From Sandaracinaceae bacterium (GTDB lineage Bacteria > Myxococcota_A > Polyangia > Polyangiales > Sandaracinaceae), in the NCBI GenBank assembly GCA_040218145.1, contig JAVJQK010000117.1:55065-119064 (forward strand): DNA of 64,000 nucleotides, given 5' to 3'. A program made the position numbers and the translations under genes. The notes under the pieces are model-generated. The model did not search any database, was not told the DNA's origin, and saw only the letters and a program-made list of their open reading frames with translations. Position 1 is the first letter of the stretch. Each line of letters opens with the position of its first letter. Positions 36,278 to 44,525 of this stretch are shown here, one piece after another.

Positions 36278-36999
36278 GAGTCCTCCCGATTCGATCGGCG
36301 TCGGCGGGCCAGCCCGGCGACCGCGGTGCGCGCCGCCGTGGTCTCCTCCGCGGTCAGGAGCCCCTCGCGCTCCATCGCGCCGACCGCCTCCGCGAGCCCG
36401 CTGCGCGTGCGCTCGTGGCGCTTGTAGGCAGCGTCGCGCGCCGCGCGGATCTGGGCCGCGTCAGCCCGCTCCGTAACTTCGAGCAGATCGCGTAGCGGAA
36501 CCTCGTCGAACACGAGCGCCTCGAGCTCGCGCCAGCCTCGCTCCAGGTGGTGCCGGTGGCGCGCATGTCGGTCGGCGATCGCGCGGTCCGCGACCTTGGA
36601 GAGCAGCGCCCGGAGCCACACCAGATCTTCGAGGAGCTCCCCATCCTGTATCGCCTCCGCCGGCGCGATCAGCGTCGGCTCCGCGCTCAGCTGCGCGCGG
36701 CGCTCCTGGACACGCCGTGTCTCTCGCGAGCGGTCGTTCAGCCAGTTCGCCACCATGCTCCGGAGGTAGCCGGCGCACGCGCCCGAGCCGGGCCGCTCCA
36801 CGGGGTTCTCCCCCGTCGCGAACCGGGTCAGGAGCTTGGTCAGGACGTCCTGCGCGCAATCCTGGGCGAGGTCCGGCGTGCAGCGGCGGTCCATGCGCGC
36901 GAAACGCAGCGTGGCGCCCTGAATGGCCTCGGCGGCCGCATTCGCGGTGCTCCCTCTGGCTTGACTGGCCAGCGCCGTGAACGCCTCTGCGAGCTCCAT
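36274..36999 (-). CDS. ECF-like RNA polymerase sigma factor
   Basis: 241 residues. The first half has the helical region-2 pattern (DLAQDCAQDVLTKLLTRF, then GYLRSMVANWLNDRSRETRR, comparable to regions 2.1-2.4). The C-terminal part has an HTH-like segment (RAARDAAYKRHERTRSGLAE) in the position of region 4. Match to the canonical sigma domains is loose, so it could also be a diverged or regulatory variant. Start ATG 36999 lacks a strong ribosome site. It leads the three-gene operon and is divergent from the lipoprotein gene at 37225. Confidence 0.65.
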   Translation of the reverse strand: MELAEAFTALASQARGSTANAAAEAIQGATLRFARMDRRCTPDLAQDCAQDVLTKLLTRFATGENPVERPGSGACAGYLRSMVANWLNDRSRETRRVQERRAQLSAEPTLIAPAEAIQDGELLEDLVWLRALLSKVADRAIADRHARHRHHLERGWRELEALVFDEVPLRDLLEVTERADAAQIRAARDAAYKRHERTRSGLAEAVGAMEREGLLTAEETTAARTAVAGLARRRRSNREDS

Positions 37000-37224
37000 C
37001 GTGCTTCGCGCCCGCCGATGCTTTCGGCGGCCATCTCCCCGGCGGAGCATACCGATTTCGTTCGCGCTGCCAACTCCGGATGCGTGCGCGCAGGGAGCGT
37101 CGATCCGGGGCTGAGCGTCGGCGGCCATCGGAGAAGCGACGCCTCGCTCCGAGAGATCTGACAGTCCCGTGAGTGTCAGATGTCGGTCCGCGCTTCCGTC
37201 GGCCCCCCGGACGGGAGGTGGAGC

Positions 37225-38418
37225 TTGGGTTTGCGAACGACATCCTGCGTGCTGGTCATCATGCTCGCGAGCGGCTGCATGGTCCGCCGAGGCGAGCTCG
37301 CGACCCGCAGCCAGCGCGAGCTGCGGCGTCGGACCCAGGTCGTCGAGACCGGAGTGCCCAACGTCACCGTGCGCCAAGAGGACGACCGGCTGCACGTCGT
37401 CGCGACCAGCATGTGCGACCGGGTGACCTATCGGGACGTCGAGACGACCGAGCACTACGGCCGGGAGATCGGCAACCCGGGCATGTTGGTGACGCTCGCC
37501 CTCGGCGCGGTGGCCACCGGCGTCGCCGGCGGACTCTTCGCCGCCAACGTCTTCGGCTATCCACCGATGAGCGTCATGTCCCCTTCGGACGAAGGGCTGT
37601 CGCAGGAGGCCTCCGTGGTGGGAGGCGTGCTCTTGCTCGCCGTCTCGGGCGTCCTCACCACCGTGACTCTGGGAAACCTCTTCCGTCTCCCCGGCACCGA
37701 CGACGAGACCTCGCAGCAATCGCTCCAGGATCCCTCGGGCAGCGCGCCGGAGATCTGTGATCCGCCGGTCCCCGTCGTCGGCGCCGGCGTCTCGCTTCAG
37801 CTCGCGGAGCCGCTGGACCTCGGGCGCACGGACGCCAGCGGCCTGCTCTCCGTGGACGTCGCGGCCATCGCGCCGCCGCGCTGGGTCCTCGAGCAGCCCA
37901 CGACCGTACCGGTGCTGGTCAACGGCCGGCGAACCGGGGACAGCTTCGATCTGCGCGCGATGCGCCTCGATCTCGACGAGCGCGTCTGGGCGCGCGCGGG
38001 CGCCGGACGGTGCGCGATCGCGCAGGAGCCCGCGGAGTGCGAAGACCTCTCGCGCTACCTCGCCGTCTTCCCGCGCGGCCTCCACGCCGACGAAGCGCAC
38101 CGGATCCAGGCCGAGGCCAACCGTCGCTTCGCCGAGCGGGCCGCCCGCCAAGAGGAGCAGCGCCGGCTCGAGGAGGAGCGCCGCCTGGCGGAGGACGCGC
38201 GCCGTCGAGAGGAAGAGGAGCGCCGCTACCGCGAGGAGCAGGAGCGTTGGGAGCGCGAAGCCGCCGCCTCGCGGGCGGCCGCGGAGCGCCGTCGAGAAGA
38301 CGAGGCCTTGCAGCGAGAGCGCCGCGCCCGCCGCGCGGAGTGCCAGCGAGGGTGCGCGCAGACGTGCAGCGGAGACCGAGCCTGCATGCAGGCGTGCGTC
38401 AACCAGCAGTGTCGATGA
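37225..38418 (+). CDS. Lipoprotein with two hydrophobic helices and long charged coiled coil
   Basis: About 397 residues. The signal ends LVIMLASGC (lipobox). Two hydrophobic segments (about 80-105 and 130-155) and a beta-rich region precede a highly charged Glu/Arg coiled coil of about 75 residues (EEQRRLEEERRLAEDARRRE type), ending in a Cys-rich tail (CQRGCAQTCSGDRACMQACV). The TTG at 37225 has a GGGAGG site 6 nt upstream; ATG 37180 is an alternative without a ribosome site. The function is unknown. It may form an operon with the GYF_2/PPC gene that follows. Confidence 0.7.
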   Translation: MGLRTTSCVLVIMLASGCMVRRGELATRSQRELRRRTQVVETGVPNVTVRQEDDRLHVVATSMCDRVTYRDVETTEHYGREIGNPGMLVTLALGAVATGVAGGLFAANVFGYPPMSVMSPSDEGLSQEASVVGGVLLLAVSGVLTTVTLGNLFRLPGTDDETSQQSLQDPSGSAPEICDPPVPVVGAGVSLQLAEPLDLGRTDASGLLSVDVAAIAPPRWVLEQPTTVPVLVNGRRTGDSFDLRAMRLDLDERVWARAGAGRCAIAQEPAECEDLSRYLAVFPRGLHADEAHRIQAEANRRFAERAARQEEQRRLEEERRLAEDARRREEEERRYREEQERWEREAAASRAAAERRREDEALQRERRARRAECQRGCAQTCSGDRACMQACVNQQCR

Positions 38419-38447
38419 ACGGGTCTCGAGAGGAACGGGGAGAGAAC

Positions 38448-40556
38448 GTGACCGCCTATGTCGTGAAGTGGGAGGGCGAGCTGAGAGGCCCGTATGCCCT
38501 CGACGCCATCGCCAAGCTCGTCGAACGCGGAGTCGTCACCGCCGAGACCGAGCTGCAGATCGATGGCCAGCGCCGCTGGGTCCCGGCCGGGCAGATCCCC
38601 GAGGTGGCGGCGCTCTTCGCCAAGCCGGTGCCGACCACCGTGATGATGCCGCGCGAAGTCCTGCGGCCCAACCCGCCCTCGCGCCGCGCGGGCCTCGTGA
38701 AGCTCGCGCTCGGAGTCGTCATCGGCGTCGGCGTCGTGGCCACCGCGGCCGCCGTCTACGCGCTCGTCACCATGATGGATCCGGGCCAGGTCTTCGCCGA
38801 CGAGGTGCTCGAGCAAGGCCTCCCCTCGAAGGTGGAACAGCTGATGGTGCTCCGCCTCCCGAGCGCCGAGCAGGTCGAGAGCGTGCGGGGTCTGCGGGTC
38901 TCCTTGCTCGGCTCGTTCTGCGGCGGGACCGACGTCGGGAAGCGCCTGCAGAACGCGCACGGCCGCGAGCCATCCGCGCTCCAGACCGACGGCACCCTCG
39001 ACTTGCTCGGACGCGAGGGTCTCCGCGAAGACCTGCAGTGCGGAGAGCGCCTCATGAACGCGCTCCGCGAGCCGTCGCTCACGTTGATCGACTTCGAGGA
39101 CGACGACACCAGGCGCACCGTCTTGCTCATGCCGCTGTCGGAGCTCCGCGACCCGCCCTTCGCGCTCTCCTACAACTTCAGCGGGCTCCGCGGTCGATGT
39201 GAGCCGGCCGAAGGCGAGGACGCGGAGTGCGATCCGGAGGGCTCCGCCGCGGTGCGCCGGGGCGACTGGTGGGCCCTCGGCGGCTTCCCCGCCATCGCCG
39301 CCTACGCGCGCGAGTGGAACCGCGCCGAGGAGCGCAGCCAGACCACGAGCATGGAGTACGCGCAGCTCCTCGCCGCGCAGGTGGACCCTCGCGCGACCGG
39401 TGTGCTCATCCAGGTGCAGCCCGAGATCCTCCCCTTCGCGGTTTACTGCAGCGAGGTGCCGGGCGGCCTCTCGGAGTGCCTCCCCGACGAGGTCGCCGAC
39501 GCGCGCGGTCGCATCCGCGCCAACATCCGGGCCGTCTCGCTCGAGGTCCGCGCGCCCAGCGACGAGCACTTCGACGCGGAGCTCGGCTGGACCATGAGCT
39601 TCGCGACGCGCGACGAAGCCGACGCCGAGGAGGTCTCTCGGGACCTCGACGAGCTGGTCCGCGACTGGCGCGCTCACCTCGACAACCGCGAACCGGCCCT
39701 GGTCGAGCGCATCCGCGAAGGTGAGGGCGACGACCTCGACCGGCAGGAGGTCATGCTCCGCGCCTTCATCCGCGCCATGTCGAACGCGGAGATCGAGGTC
39801 GACGGCCGCGTCGCGCGCCTGGTCGCCAAGGACGAGCTGAGTGAGGCGGAGCAGCGCGAGATCCGCGCCTACCTCGAGCGACAGCAGCGGATCAGCGTCG
39901 CCGCGTCCAACGTCGTGCTCTCGCTCCTCGCGGGCGAAGAGCCAGCTCGGAACGACCTGACCTCGCTCGTCGGCGAAGAGGCCGCCGGCTGGATGCTCGA
40001 GCCGCGCGCCAGCCGCGAGTCGTGCGACGCGATCCGCGCCCACCTCGCCGAGCTCTCTGGCCCCGGCATGCCCATGGAGCACTTCGGCGCCGCCTTCCGC
40101 GTGCGCCAGCGCTACGCCGAGGGCAGCTGCGCGGGCGCCGTCCTGCCCGAGACCATCCGCGAGTGCCTCGTCTCGGCCGCCACCCCGACCGCCATGGACG
40201 AGTGCCCCGTCGCCGTCCCGCCCTGGCGGCCGCAGCCCCTCCGCCAGGTCCACCAGGGAGAGCTGACCGACGACGACGACACCTTCGTCAGCACCGGCAA
40301 GCCCGTCGACCAGTACGAAGTCGAGCTGCACGCTGGCTGGACCCTGACCGGCGACCTCACCAGCGACGCCTTCGACGCCTATCTCTTCCTGCTGAACCCC
40401 GACGGTGAGCGCGTCTCGCTCGACGACGACGGCGGAGGCGGCACCAACGCGCGCATCCGCTACGCGGTCCCGAGCGACGGCACCTACACCCTCCGCGCGA
40501 GCACCTACTCGCGGCGCGGACGCGGCCCGTACCAGCTCACGATCCGCGCGGAGTAG
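38448..40556 (+). CDS. GYF_2-domain membrane protein with C-terminal PPC domain
   Basis: About 702 residues. Residues 1-55 form a GYF_2-type domain (VVKWEGELRGPYALDAIAKL), commonly a peptide-binding module at the cytoplasmic face. One transmembrane helix follows (about 85-108), then a long extracytoplasmic part of unknown fold and, in the last about 100 residues, a bacterial pre-peptidase C-terminal (PPC) beta-sandwich (LTGDLTSDAFDAYLFLLNPD). The GTG at 38448 has GGGGAG upstream; ATG 38415 overlaps the previous stop and is an alternative. PPC domains are typical of exported proteins. Confidence 0.75.
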   Translation: MTAYVVKWEGELRGPYALDAIAKLVERGVVTAETELQIDGQRRWVPAGQIPEVAALFAKPVPTTVMMPREVLRPNPPSRRAGLVKLALGVVIGVGVVATAAAVYALVTMMDPGQVFADEVLEQGLPSKVEQLMVLRLPSAEQVESVRGLRVSLLGSFCGGTDVGKRLQNAHGREPSALQTDGTLDLLGREGLREDLQCGERLMNALREPSLTLIDFEDDDTRRTVLLMPLSELRDPPFALSYNFSGLRGRCEPAEGEDAECDPEGSAAVRRGDWWALGGFPAIAAYAREWNRAEERSQTTSMEYAQLLAAQVDPRATGVLIQVQPEILPFAVYCSEVPGGLSECLPDEVADARGRIRANIRAVSLEVRAPSDEHFDAELGWTMSFATRDEADAEEVSRDLDELVRDWRAHLDNREPALVERIREGEGDDLDRQEVMLRAFIRAMSNAEIEVDGRVARLVAKDELSEAEQREIRAYLERQQRISVAASNVVLSLLAGEEPARNDLTSLVGEEAAGWMLEPRASRESCDAIRAHLAELSGPGMPMEHFGAAFRVRQRYAEGSCAGAVLPETIRECLVSAATPTAMDECPVAVPPWRPQPLRQVHQGELTDDDDTFVSTGKPVDQYEVELHAGWTLTGDLTSDAFDAYLFLLNPDGERVSLDDDGGGGTNARIRYAVPSDGTYTLRASTYSRRGRGPYQLTIRAE

Positions 40557-40570
40557 GGCTCGTGCATCTT

Positions 40571-40615
40571 TGCTCTAGCACTCGTGCTCGACCCGGAAGC
40601 GAGTTTGCTAGAGCA
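40571..40615. repeat. Inverted repeat between the PPC gene and a Cys-rich lipoprotein gene
   Basis: TGCTCTAGCA (40571-40580) and its exact complement TGCTAGAGCA (40606-40615), with an additional CTCG/CGAG pair inside, form a hairpin 14 bp after the 40556 stop. It could terminate the upstream transcript or act as an operator for the gene at 40676. It is less GC-rich than the surroundings and has no T run after it. Confidence 0.7.
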
Positions 40616-40675
40616 GCAATTGCAGTTTCGCGTCACGGACGCGATCGGTACGTTCTTTCGACCAGGGGGTGTGTG

Positions 40676-41536
40676 ATGTCTCGCTTCGGATGGCTGTGCG
40701 TGGTGACCTTGTGGACTGTTGGAGCCCTGAGTGGCTGTGACGGCGGGAACCGAAGCTGCGGCGACGGCCTGTGCGACACCGGGTTCGGGGAGAGCTGCGC
40801 CACTTGCGCGGTGGACTGCGGCACGTGCGCGGGGTGCGGCGATGGCACCTGCGCTGCCAGCATGGGGGAGTCCTGCACGAGCTGCGCAGCCGACTGCGGC
40901 TCTTGCGGCGAGACCTGCGGCAACGGCGTCTGCGCGGGCGGTGAAGACTGCAACTCGTGCCCGGGGGACTGTGGGGGCTGCTCGACCTCCTGTGGCCCCT
41001 CGAGCTGTGCGGGCTGCTGCGACGGCGACGCTTGCCTCGGAGGCAGCTCTCCCTCCGGCTGTGGCCTCGGCGGCAACACGTGCATGGCGTGCGGAGCCAG
41101 CTTCACCTGCTCCGGCGGCGCCTGCGTCGTGGACCCGGTGTCGCGCTGGAACGTCGTCATCGAGCGCGTCGAGGTGAACCAATACGACCTGGCGGGTGAG
41201 AACTGGGACGTGTTCGGCGGCCTGCCGGATCCCTTCGTCGAGGTTCGCGTCGGCAGCGAGACGGCGATCCCCACGCGCACCCGATCGGCGGCCGACACGT
41301 TCACGGCCAACCTGAACACCGTGGCCGCCTCCAACGTGCGCGCGGACGCGCTCATGGCCCATCTCTCGTTCTGGGTCTACGACGAAGACACCTCTGCCCA
41401 CGACCGCGTCGGCGCGTGCGGCGGCATGGTCACCGAGCCCATCTTCGGCGGCATGACGCAGACCTCGAACTGTGCTCGAGACGTCTCCGCCGGCCAGGCC
41501 GGCTTCGTCCTCACCTGGCACCTCGAGCGCTTCTGA
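40676..41536 (+). CDS. Lipoprotein with CGDGxC repeats and C2-like domain
   Basis: 286 residues. The signal ends TVGALSGC (lipobox). Next are about four Cys-rich repeats of the type CGDGxCxxxxGExCxxCxxDCGxC (about 25-110), like those seen singly in the lipoprotein at 16340, then a further Cys cluster. The C-terminal part (about 155-286) looks like a C2-type beta-sandwich (WDVFGGLPDPFVEVRVGSE; LSFWVYDEDTSAHDRVG), with Asp residues in the calcium-loop positions. ATG 40676 has an AGGGGG ribosome site. It is an outer-membrane lipoprotein that may bind calcium or phospholipid. Confidence 0.78.
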   Translation: MSRFGWLCVVTLWTVGALSGCDGGNRSCGDGLCDTGFGESCATCAVDCGTCAGCGDGTCAASMGESCTSCAADCGSCGETCGNGVCAGGEDCNSCPGDCGGCSTSCGPSSCAGCCDGDACLGGSSPSGCGLGGNTCMACGASFTCSGGACVVDPVSRWNVVIERVEVNQYDLAGENWDVFGGLPDPFVEVRVGSETAIPTRTRSAADTFTANLNTVAASNVRADALMAHLSFWVYDEDTSAHDRVGACGGMVTEPIFGGMTQTSNCARDVSAGQAGFVLTWHLERF

Positions 41537-41621
41537 GAAGCCGACGAGTGTCATCGGCGCGGAAAACGATCAGGTCCGCGCAACCTCGTTGGTGAGCCCG
41601 CGATGGGGGGGCGGAGGGCCC

Positions 41622-41879
41622 ATGACCCATCGCCTCGACGTCGTTCCGCGGAGACAGACCAGCATGTACAGCTGCTGGTGGGCGGCGACGCCCGGGATCG
41701 TGTGGGATCGGACGCTGCCTCTCGAGTTCTGCATGGTCGACATCGTCGATCCTGCCGAGGGGCGGCGAACGATCTCCCCGAGTCGGCTCCAGCAGTGGGT
41801 CACGCCGGAGCTCGGGCATCGCAACGTGCTCTCCAAGCAAGGGGCGCAGCGCCCCACGCCCCGAGAGATCGGCCCATGA
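41622..41879 (+). CDS. Short papain-like cysteine protease-type protein, probably truncated
   Basis: 85 residues. The N-terminus (RRQTSMYSCWWAA) resembles the nucleophile region of papain-like peptidases, in which a Gln is followed by SCW and a helix. A His-containing segment (GHRNVL) lies nearer the C-terminus, but the chain is much shorter than a full papain fold and no clear Asn/Asp follows. A ribosome site (GGAGGG) precedes ATG 41622. Its stop overlaps the next gene start (ATGA). It is likely a decayed or partial gene, or a small relative of papain-fold effectors; the call is tentative. Confidence 0.5.
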   Translation: MTHRLDVVPRRQTSMYSCWWAATPGIVWDRTLPLEFCMVDIVDPAEGRRTISPSRLQQWVTPELGHRNVLSKQGAQRPTPREIGP

Positions 41880-42604
41880 GAGCGTGGCTGACCATCCTGG
41901 CCTCCTTGGCGGCCTCGTCCCTGTGCGCCAGTTGTGGGGAACTGCCGCCGGAGAAGCCGGTCCCCGTGAGCCTCCCGAGCTGTCGCACTCCAGAGCCCGG
42001 CGCCGAGCCGACCTACTGGATCGACTCCCGCCGCGTCCTCCACTACGTCGGCGACGGGGCTGGCTGGAAGGAGTCGGCGCCGCTCGGCTTCCCGGGGTGG
42101 GTGTCGAGTGTGGCGAGGAGGTTGCGGCGCGATCCGGAACCCCCCGTCCTTGCCCTCGACACGAAGCTGCGCATCACTGACCTCACCTACTTCCTGCTGG
42201 CGGCTCACGAGGCGGGCGAGGAGGTGCAGCTCGTCACCGAGCGTGACGGCGAGCGATACGCGATACATGTCGGGACGGTCGCGCCGCCGCAGTCCACCAC
42301 GGTGCTCGCGGTCTCGTGGAACTCGGGGTTTCTCGCCGTTCACCACGGACCTCTTCGAGATCCCCCATACGTCGGGGGGACGGACCATCCCGACGACGAC
42401 GAGAGCGCCGCGATCGACGAGCTCGCCGGACGCGAGGCCGAGGTCCTGCTGGTCGAGATGGGCTACACCCGCGGCGATCCACTGAAGCCCCTGCTGCGCC
42501 TGCTCTGCGCAGGTCGCGCGCGGGTCGATCGCGTCGTGCTGATCCCCGCGGAGCTGCTGTTCCGAGAGGCCGTTCGTCGCGAGCGCGAGCAAGGAGTCAA
42601 TTGA
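41876..42604 (+). CDS. Lipoprotein with possible ExbD/TolR-like C-terminal domain
   Basis: 242 residues. The signal ends LCASC (lipobox-like). The C-terminal half (about 130-235; DTKLRITDLTYFLLAAHEAG, GRARVDRVVLIPAELLFREA) has a strand-helix-strand pattern reminiscent of ExbD/TolR periplasmic domains, but the similarity is weak and it lacks the usual sequence motif. It is translationally coupled to the short papain-like gene upstream. Its function is unknown; it converges with the next gene (8-bp overlap). Confidence 0.6.
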   Translation: MRAWLTILASLAASSLCASCGELPPEKPVPVSLPSCRTPEPGAEPTYWIDSRRVLHYVGDGAGWKESAPLGFPGWVSSVARRLRRDPEPPVLALDTKLRITDLTYFLLAAHEAGEEVQLVTERDGERYAIHVGTVAPPQSTTVLAVSWNSGFLAVHHGPLRDPPYVGGTDHPDDDESAAIDELAGREAEVLLVEMGYTRGDPLKPLLRLLCAGRARVDRVVLIPAELLFREAVRREREQGVN

Positions 42605-42923
42605 CGTCGAACGGCACCGCGCCGTCGAGTGGCGACTCGCAGCCCTGGATGAAGCGCGTGGTCACCATGTCCTCGTGCACGGTGAAGCGGCCCCTGTGCG
42701 GGTGGTCGGGCGGGAAAGGCGCGAGGCCGGCGTGCACGCGCAGCACCGCGAGCAAGGACTGGCGGTGCGCGTAGGTCTCGAGCTGCCGCCTGCCCGCCGG
42801 CCCGGTCGGGAAGCGTCGCTCATCCATCGGGATCCGCCAGAGCTCGCTGGGCCCCATGCGCAGCCGCGCCTGGATCCAGTCGGCGTCGGCTGCGAGGGCC
42901 TCGACGTCCGAGCCGTCGCTCAT
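42597..42923 (-). CDS. Hypothetical protein, 108 residues
   Basis: Not recognised. A small soluble protein with motifs like PMDERRFPTGPAGRRQLET and a His-rich HPHRGRFTVHED segment, which could be nuclease- or metal-related, but no known active-site signature is complete. The reading frame overlaps the convergent gene by 8 bp at its end. The start ATG 42923 is the first in frame. Coding potential is moderate, so it is kept with caution. Confidence 0.5.
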   Translation of the reverse strand: MSDGSDVEALAADADWIQARLRMGPSELWRIPMDERRFPTGPAGRRQLETYAHRQSLLAVLRVHAGLAPFPPDHPHRGRFTVHEDMVTTRFIQGCESPLDGAVPFDVN

Positions 42924-43110
42924 CTGGACGCCGCGCCAGCAGTCATCGACGACCTAGCAGAGCAGCTCGGAGATGAGGAGCGTCATCGAGCGCAACGAGG
43001 CTACCATTGCTTCGGAATCAGGATTCCATCGCGCCTGCTGCGCAGCACGGTCCGTACGACGATTCGGCGGCGCGGGTGTCAGAGTGCGCGCCGCTCGACG
43101 TCGTTCATGC

Positions 43111-43479
43111 ATGACGCCGCATGACGCAGACCGTGAGCCGACCCTGGTCTTCCCGCTCAGCCGCCATGCGCGCGAGCAGATGACCCGGCGCCGCATCCAC
43201 CGCGGCGACATCGATCTCGCGGTCCGGCTCGGCCAGGAGATCTACGCCGCCGGCGCGGTCTTCTACGTGCTCCGCAAGTGCGACATCCCGGCGGACCTGC
43301 GGCGCTCGGCCGACGTGCGCCGCGCCGAGGGGACCACCGTCGTCTTCGAGGGCGACTGGATCAGCACCGTCTATCGCAACCGCGACGTGCGGCACCTCGC
43401 CCGCAAGCCGAAGCGGAGCCGGCGCAAGATCGAGCGTCAGATCTCGCGCCGTGGCGCGTCTCGGAGGGGAACGCGATGA
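43111..43479 (+). CDS. DUF4258-like protein, first gene of nuclease-helicase cassette
   Basis: 122 residues. The motif SRHAREQMTRRRIHRGDIDL matches the DUF4258 signature (a conserved S.HA..RM..R.I...D pattern), with the downstream GDWISTVYRNRDVRHLARKP also typical. DUF4258 proteins are small, mostly of unknown role, with proposals of RNase-toxin-like folds. The gene is translationally coupled (ATGA) to the nuclease gene that follows. A His-rich basic C-terminus (RRKIERQISRRG) suggests nucleic-acid contact. Confidence 0.7.
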   Translation: MTPHDADREPTLVFPLSRHAREQMTRRRIHRGDIDLAVRLGQEIYAAGAVFYVLRKCDIPADLRRSADVRRAEGTTVVFEGDWISTVYRNRDVRHLARKPKRSRRKIERQISRRGASRRGTR

Positions 43480-44525
43480 CGAAGAGGAAGCCCACTCGCC
43501 GCGACACGCGGCGTCGCGTCGAGCAGCTGGCCAACAACCCGCTATGCCGCGCGAACACGCTCTCCGCCGTGCACGACGTGCCGATGAAGGACGTCGCGGT
43601 CTCGGTTGGCCTGACGCCGAAGTTCGGTCAGTCCGTGCACGCCATCACGCGAGGCCAGAGCTTCGAGAACGGACTCTTCCGCGACGCCGCCGCCCGCCTT
43701 CGGGACTCGCTCGTCAAGGCACGAGTCCTGTCGGCCGAGGAAGCGGGCTTCCTCGACCTCCGCATCCGCCTCGCGGGTGGTCCTCTCCGCTCGCTGGACG
43801 ACGCGCATCGGGAGACCCTCGCGCTCTTCGACCGCATCGAGCGAGAGGGTGCCTTCGAGAGCATGCCCTCCATCGTCGCAGGGCCCGTCCTCGAGGTCCC
43901 CGGAAAGGCCATCCTCCCCGACGGCATGGTCGCCCTCGACGTGCTCGCGCTCGTCCCCGAGGCCGACCGCTCGGTCCGCGCCGTCATCGGCGAGATCAAG
44001 GTCTACCCGGATCGCGGTGGCCACACCGACAGCGCGCAGCTCCAGACCGCGCGCGCCCAGGCCGGCCTCTACCTCCACCTCCTGCGGCACACCTGCGCCG
44101 AGCGCGGCCTCACGCGGCTCCGGCCGAGCGACGAGGGATTCCTCGTGCTCAACCTGTCGGGCACCAATCTCCCCCGGGTCCGTGCGCGGGAAGAGCTCCG
44201 CTTCCAGGCCAAGCGAGCCGAGGTCGCCGTGCAGCACCTCCTCGAGGCGGCGTCCATCGAGGTGGGATCCAGCGACGCGGTCCGTCTCGACGTCATCGCC
44301 GAGGCCGGCAAGTGCTACCAGGAGGGTTGCGTCTCCTTCTGCGACCTCGCCGACCGCTGCCACGACCAAGCACTGGCCCAGGGGGAGCCCGCCGTCCTCG
44401 GCGCCGAAGCCAAGCGCTTCCTCGGCAGCGTGACCCTTCATCGCGCGACCGCGCTCCTCTCCGGCGCCGCGCCCGACACCGACGCCGAGATTGACCTCGT
44501 CCGCCGCCTGGAGGAAGCCCGATGA
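43476..44525 (+). CDS. PD-(D/E)xK nuclease of RecB/Cas4/Dna2 type with Cys cluster
   Basis: 349 residues. Acidic site: Asp155 (ALDVLAL), Glu173-x-Lys175 (IGEIKVY) and the RecB-type Q-x3-Y (Gln195-Tyr199, AQAGLYLHLL). Early Glu64 (QSFENGLF) may complete the site. A single Cys24 at the N-terminus plus Cys280, 285, 289 and 295 (GKCYQEGCVSFCDLADRC) give the layout used by AddB, Cas4 and Dna2 to hold an Fe-S cluster around the nuclease core. ATG 43476 follows GGAGGGGA and overlaps the DUF4258 stop. The frame runs 4 bp into the next gene, so the cassette is cotranslated. Confidence 0.75.
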   Translation: MTKRKPTRRDTRRRVEQLANNPLCRANTLSAVHDVPMKDVAVSVGLTPKFGQSVHAITRGQSFENGLFRDAAARLRDSLVKARVLSAEEAGFLDLRIRLAGGPLRSLDDAHRETLALFDRIEREGAFESMPSIVAGPVLEVPGKAILPDGMVALDVLALVPEADRSVRAVIGEIKVYPDRGGHTDSAQLQTARAQAGLYLHLLRHTCAERGLTRLRPSDEGFLVLNLSGTNLPRVRAREELRFQAKRAEVAVQHLLEAASIEVGSSDAVRLDVIAEAGKCYQEGCVSFCDLADRCHDQALAQGEPAVLGAEAKRFLGSVTLHRATALLSGAAPDTDAEIDLVRRLEEAR

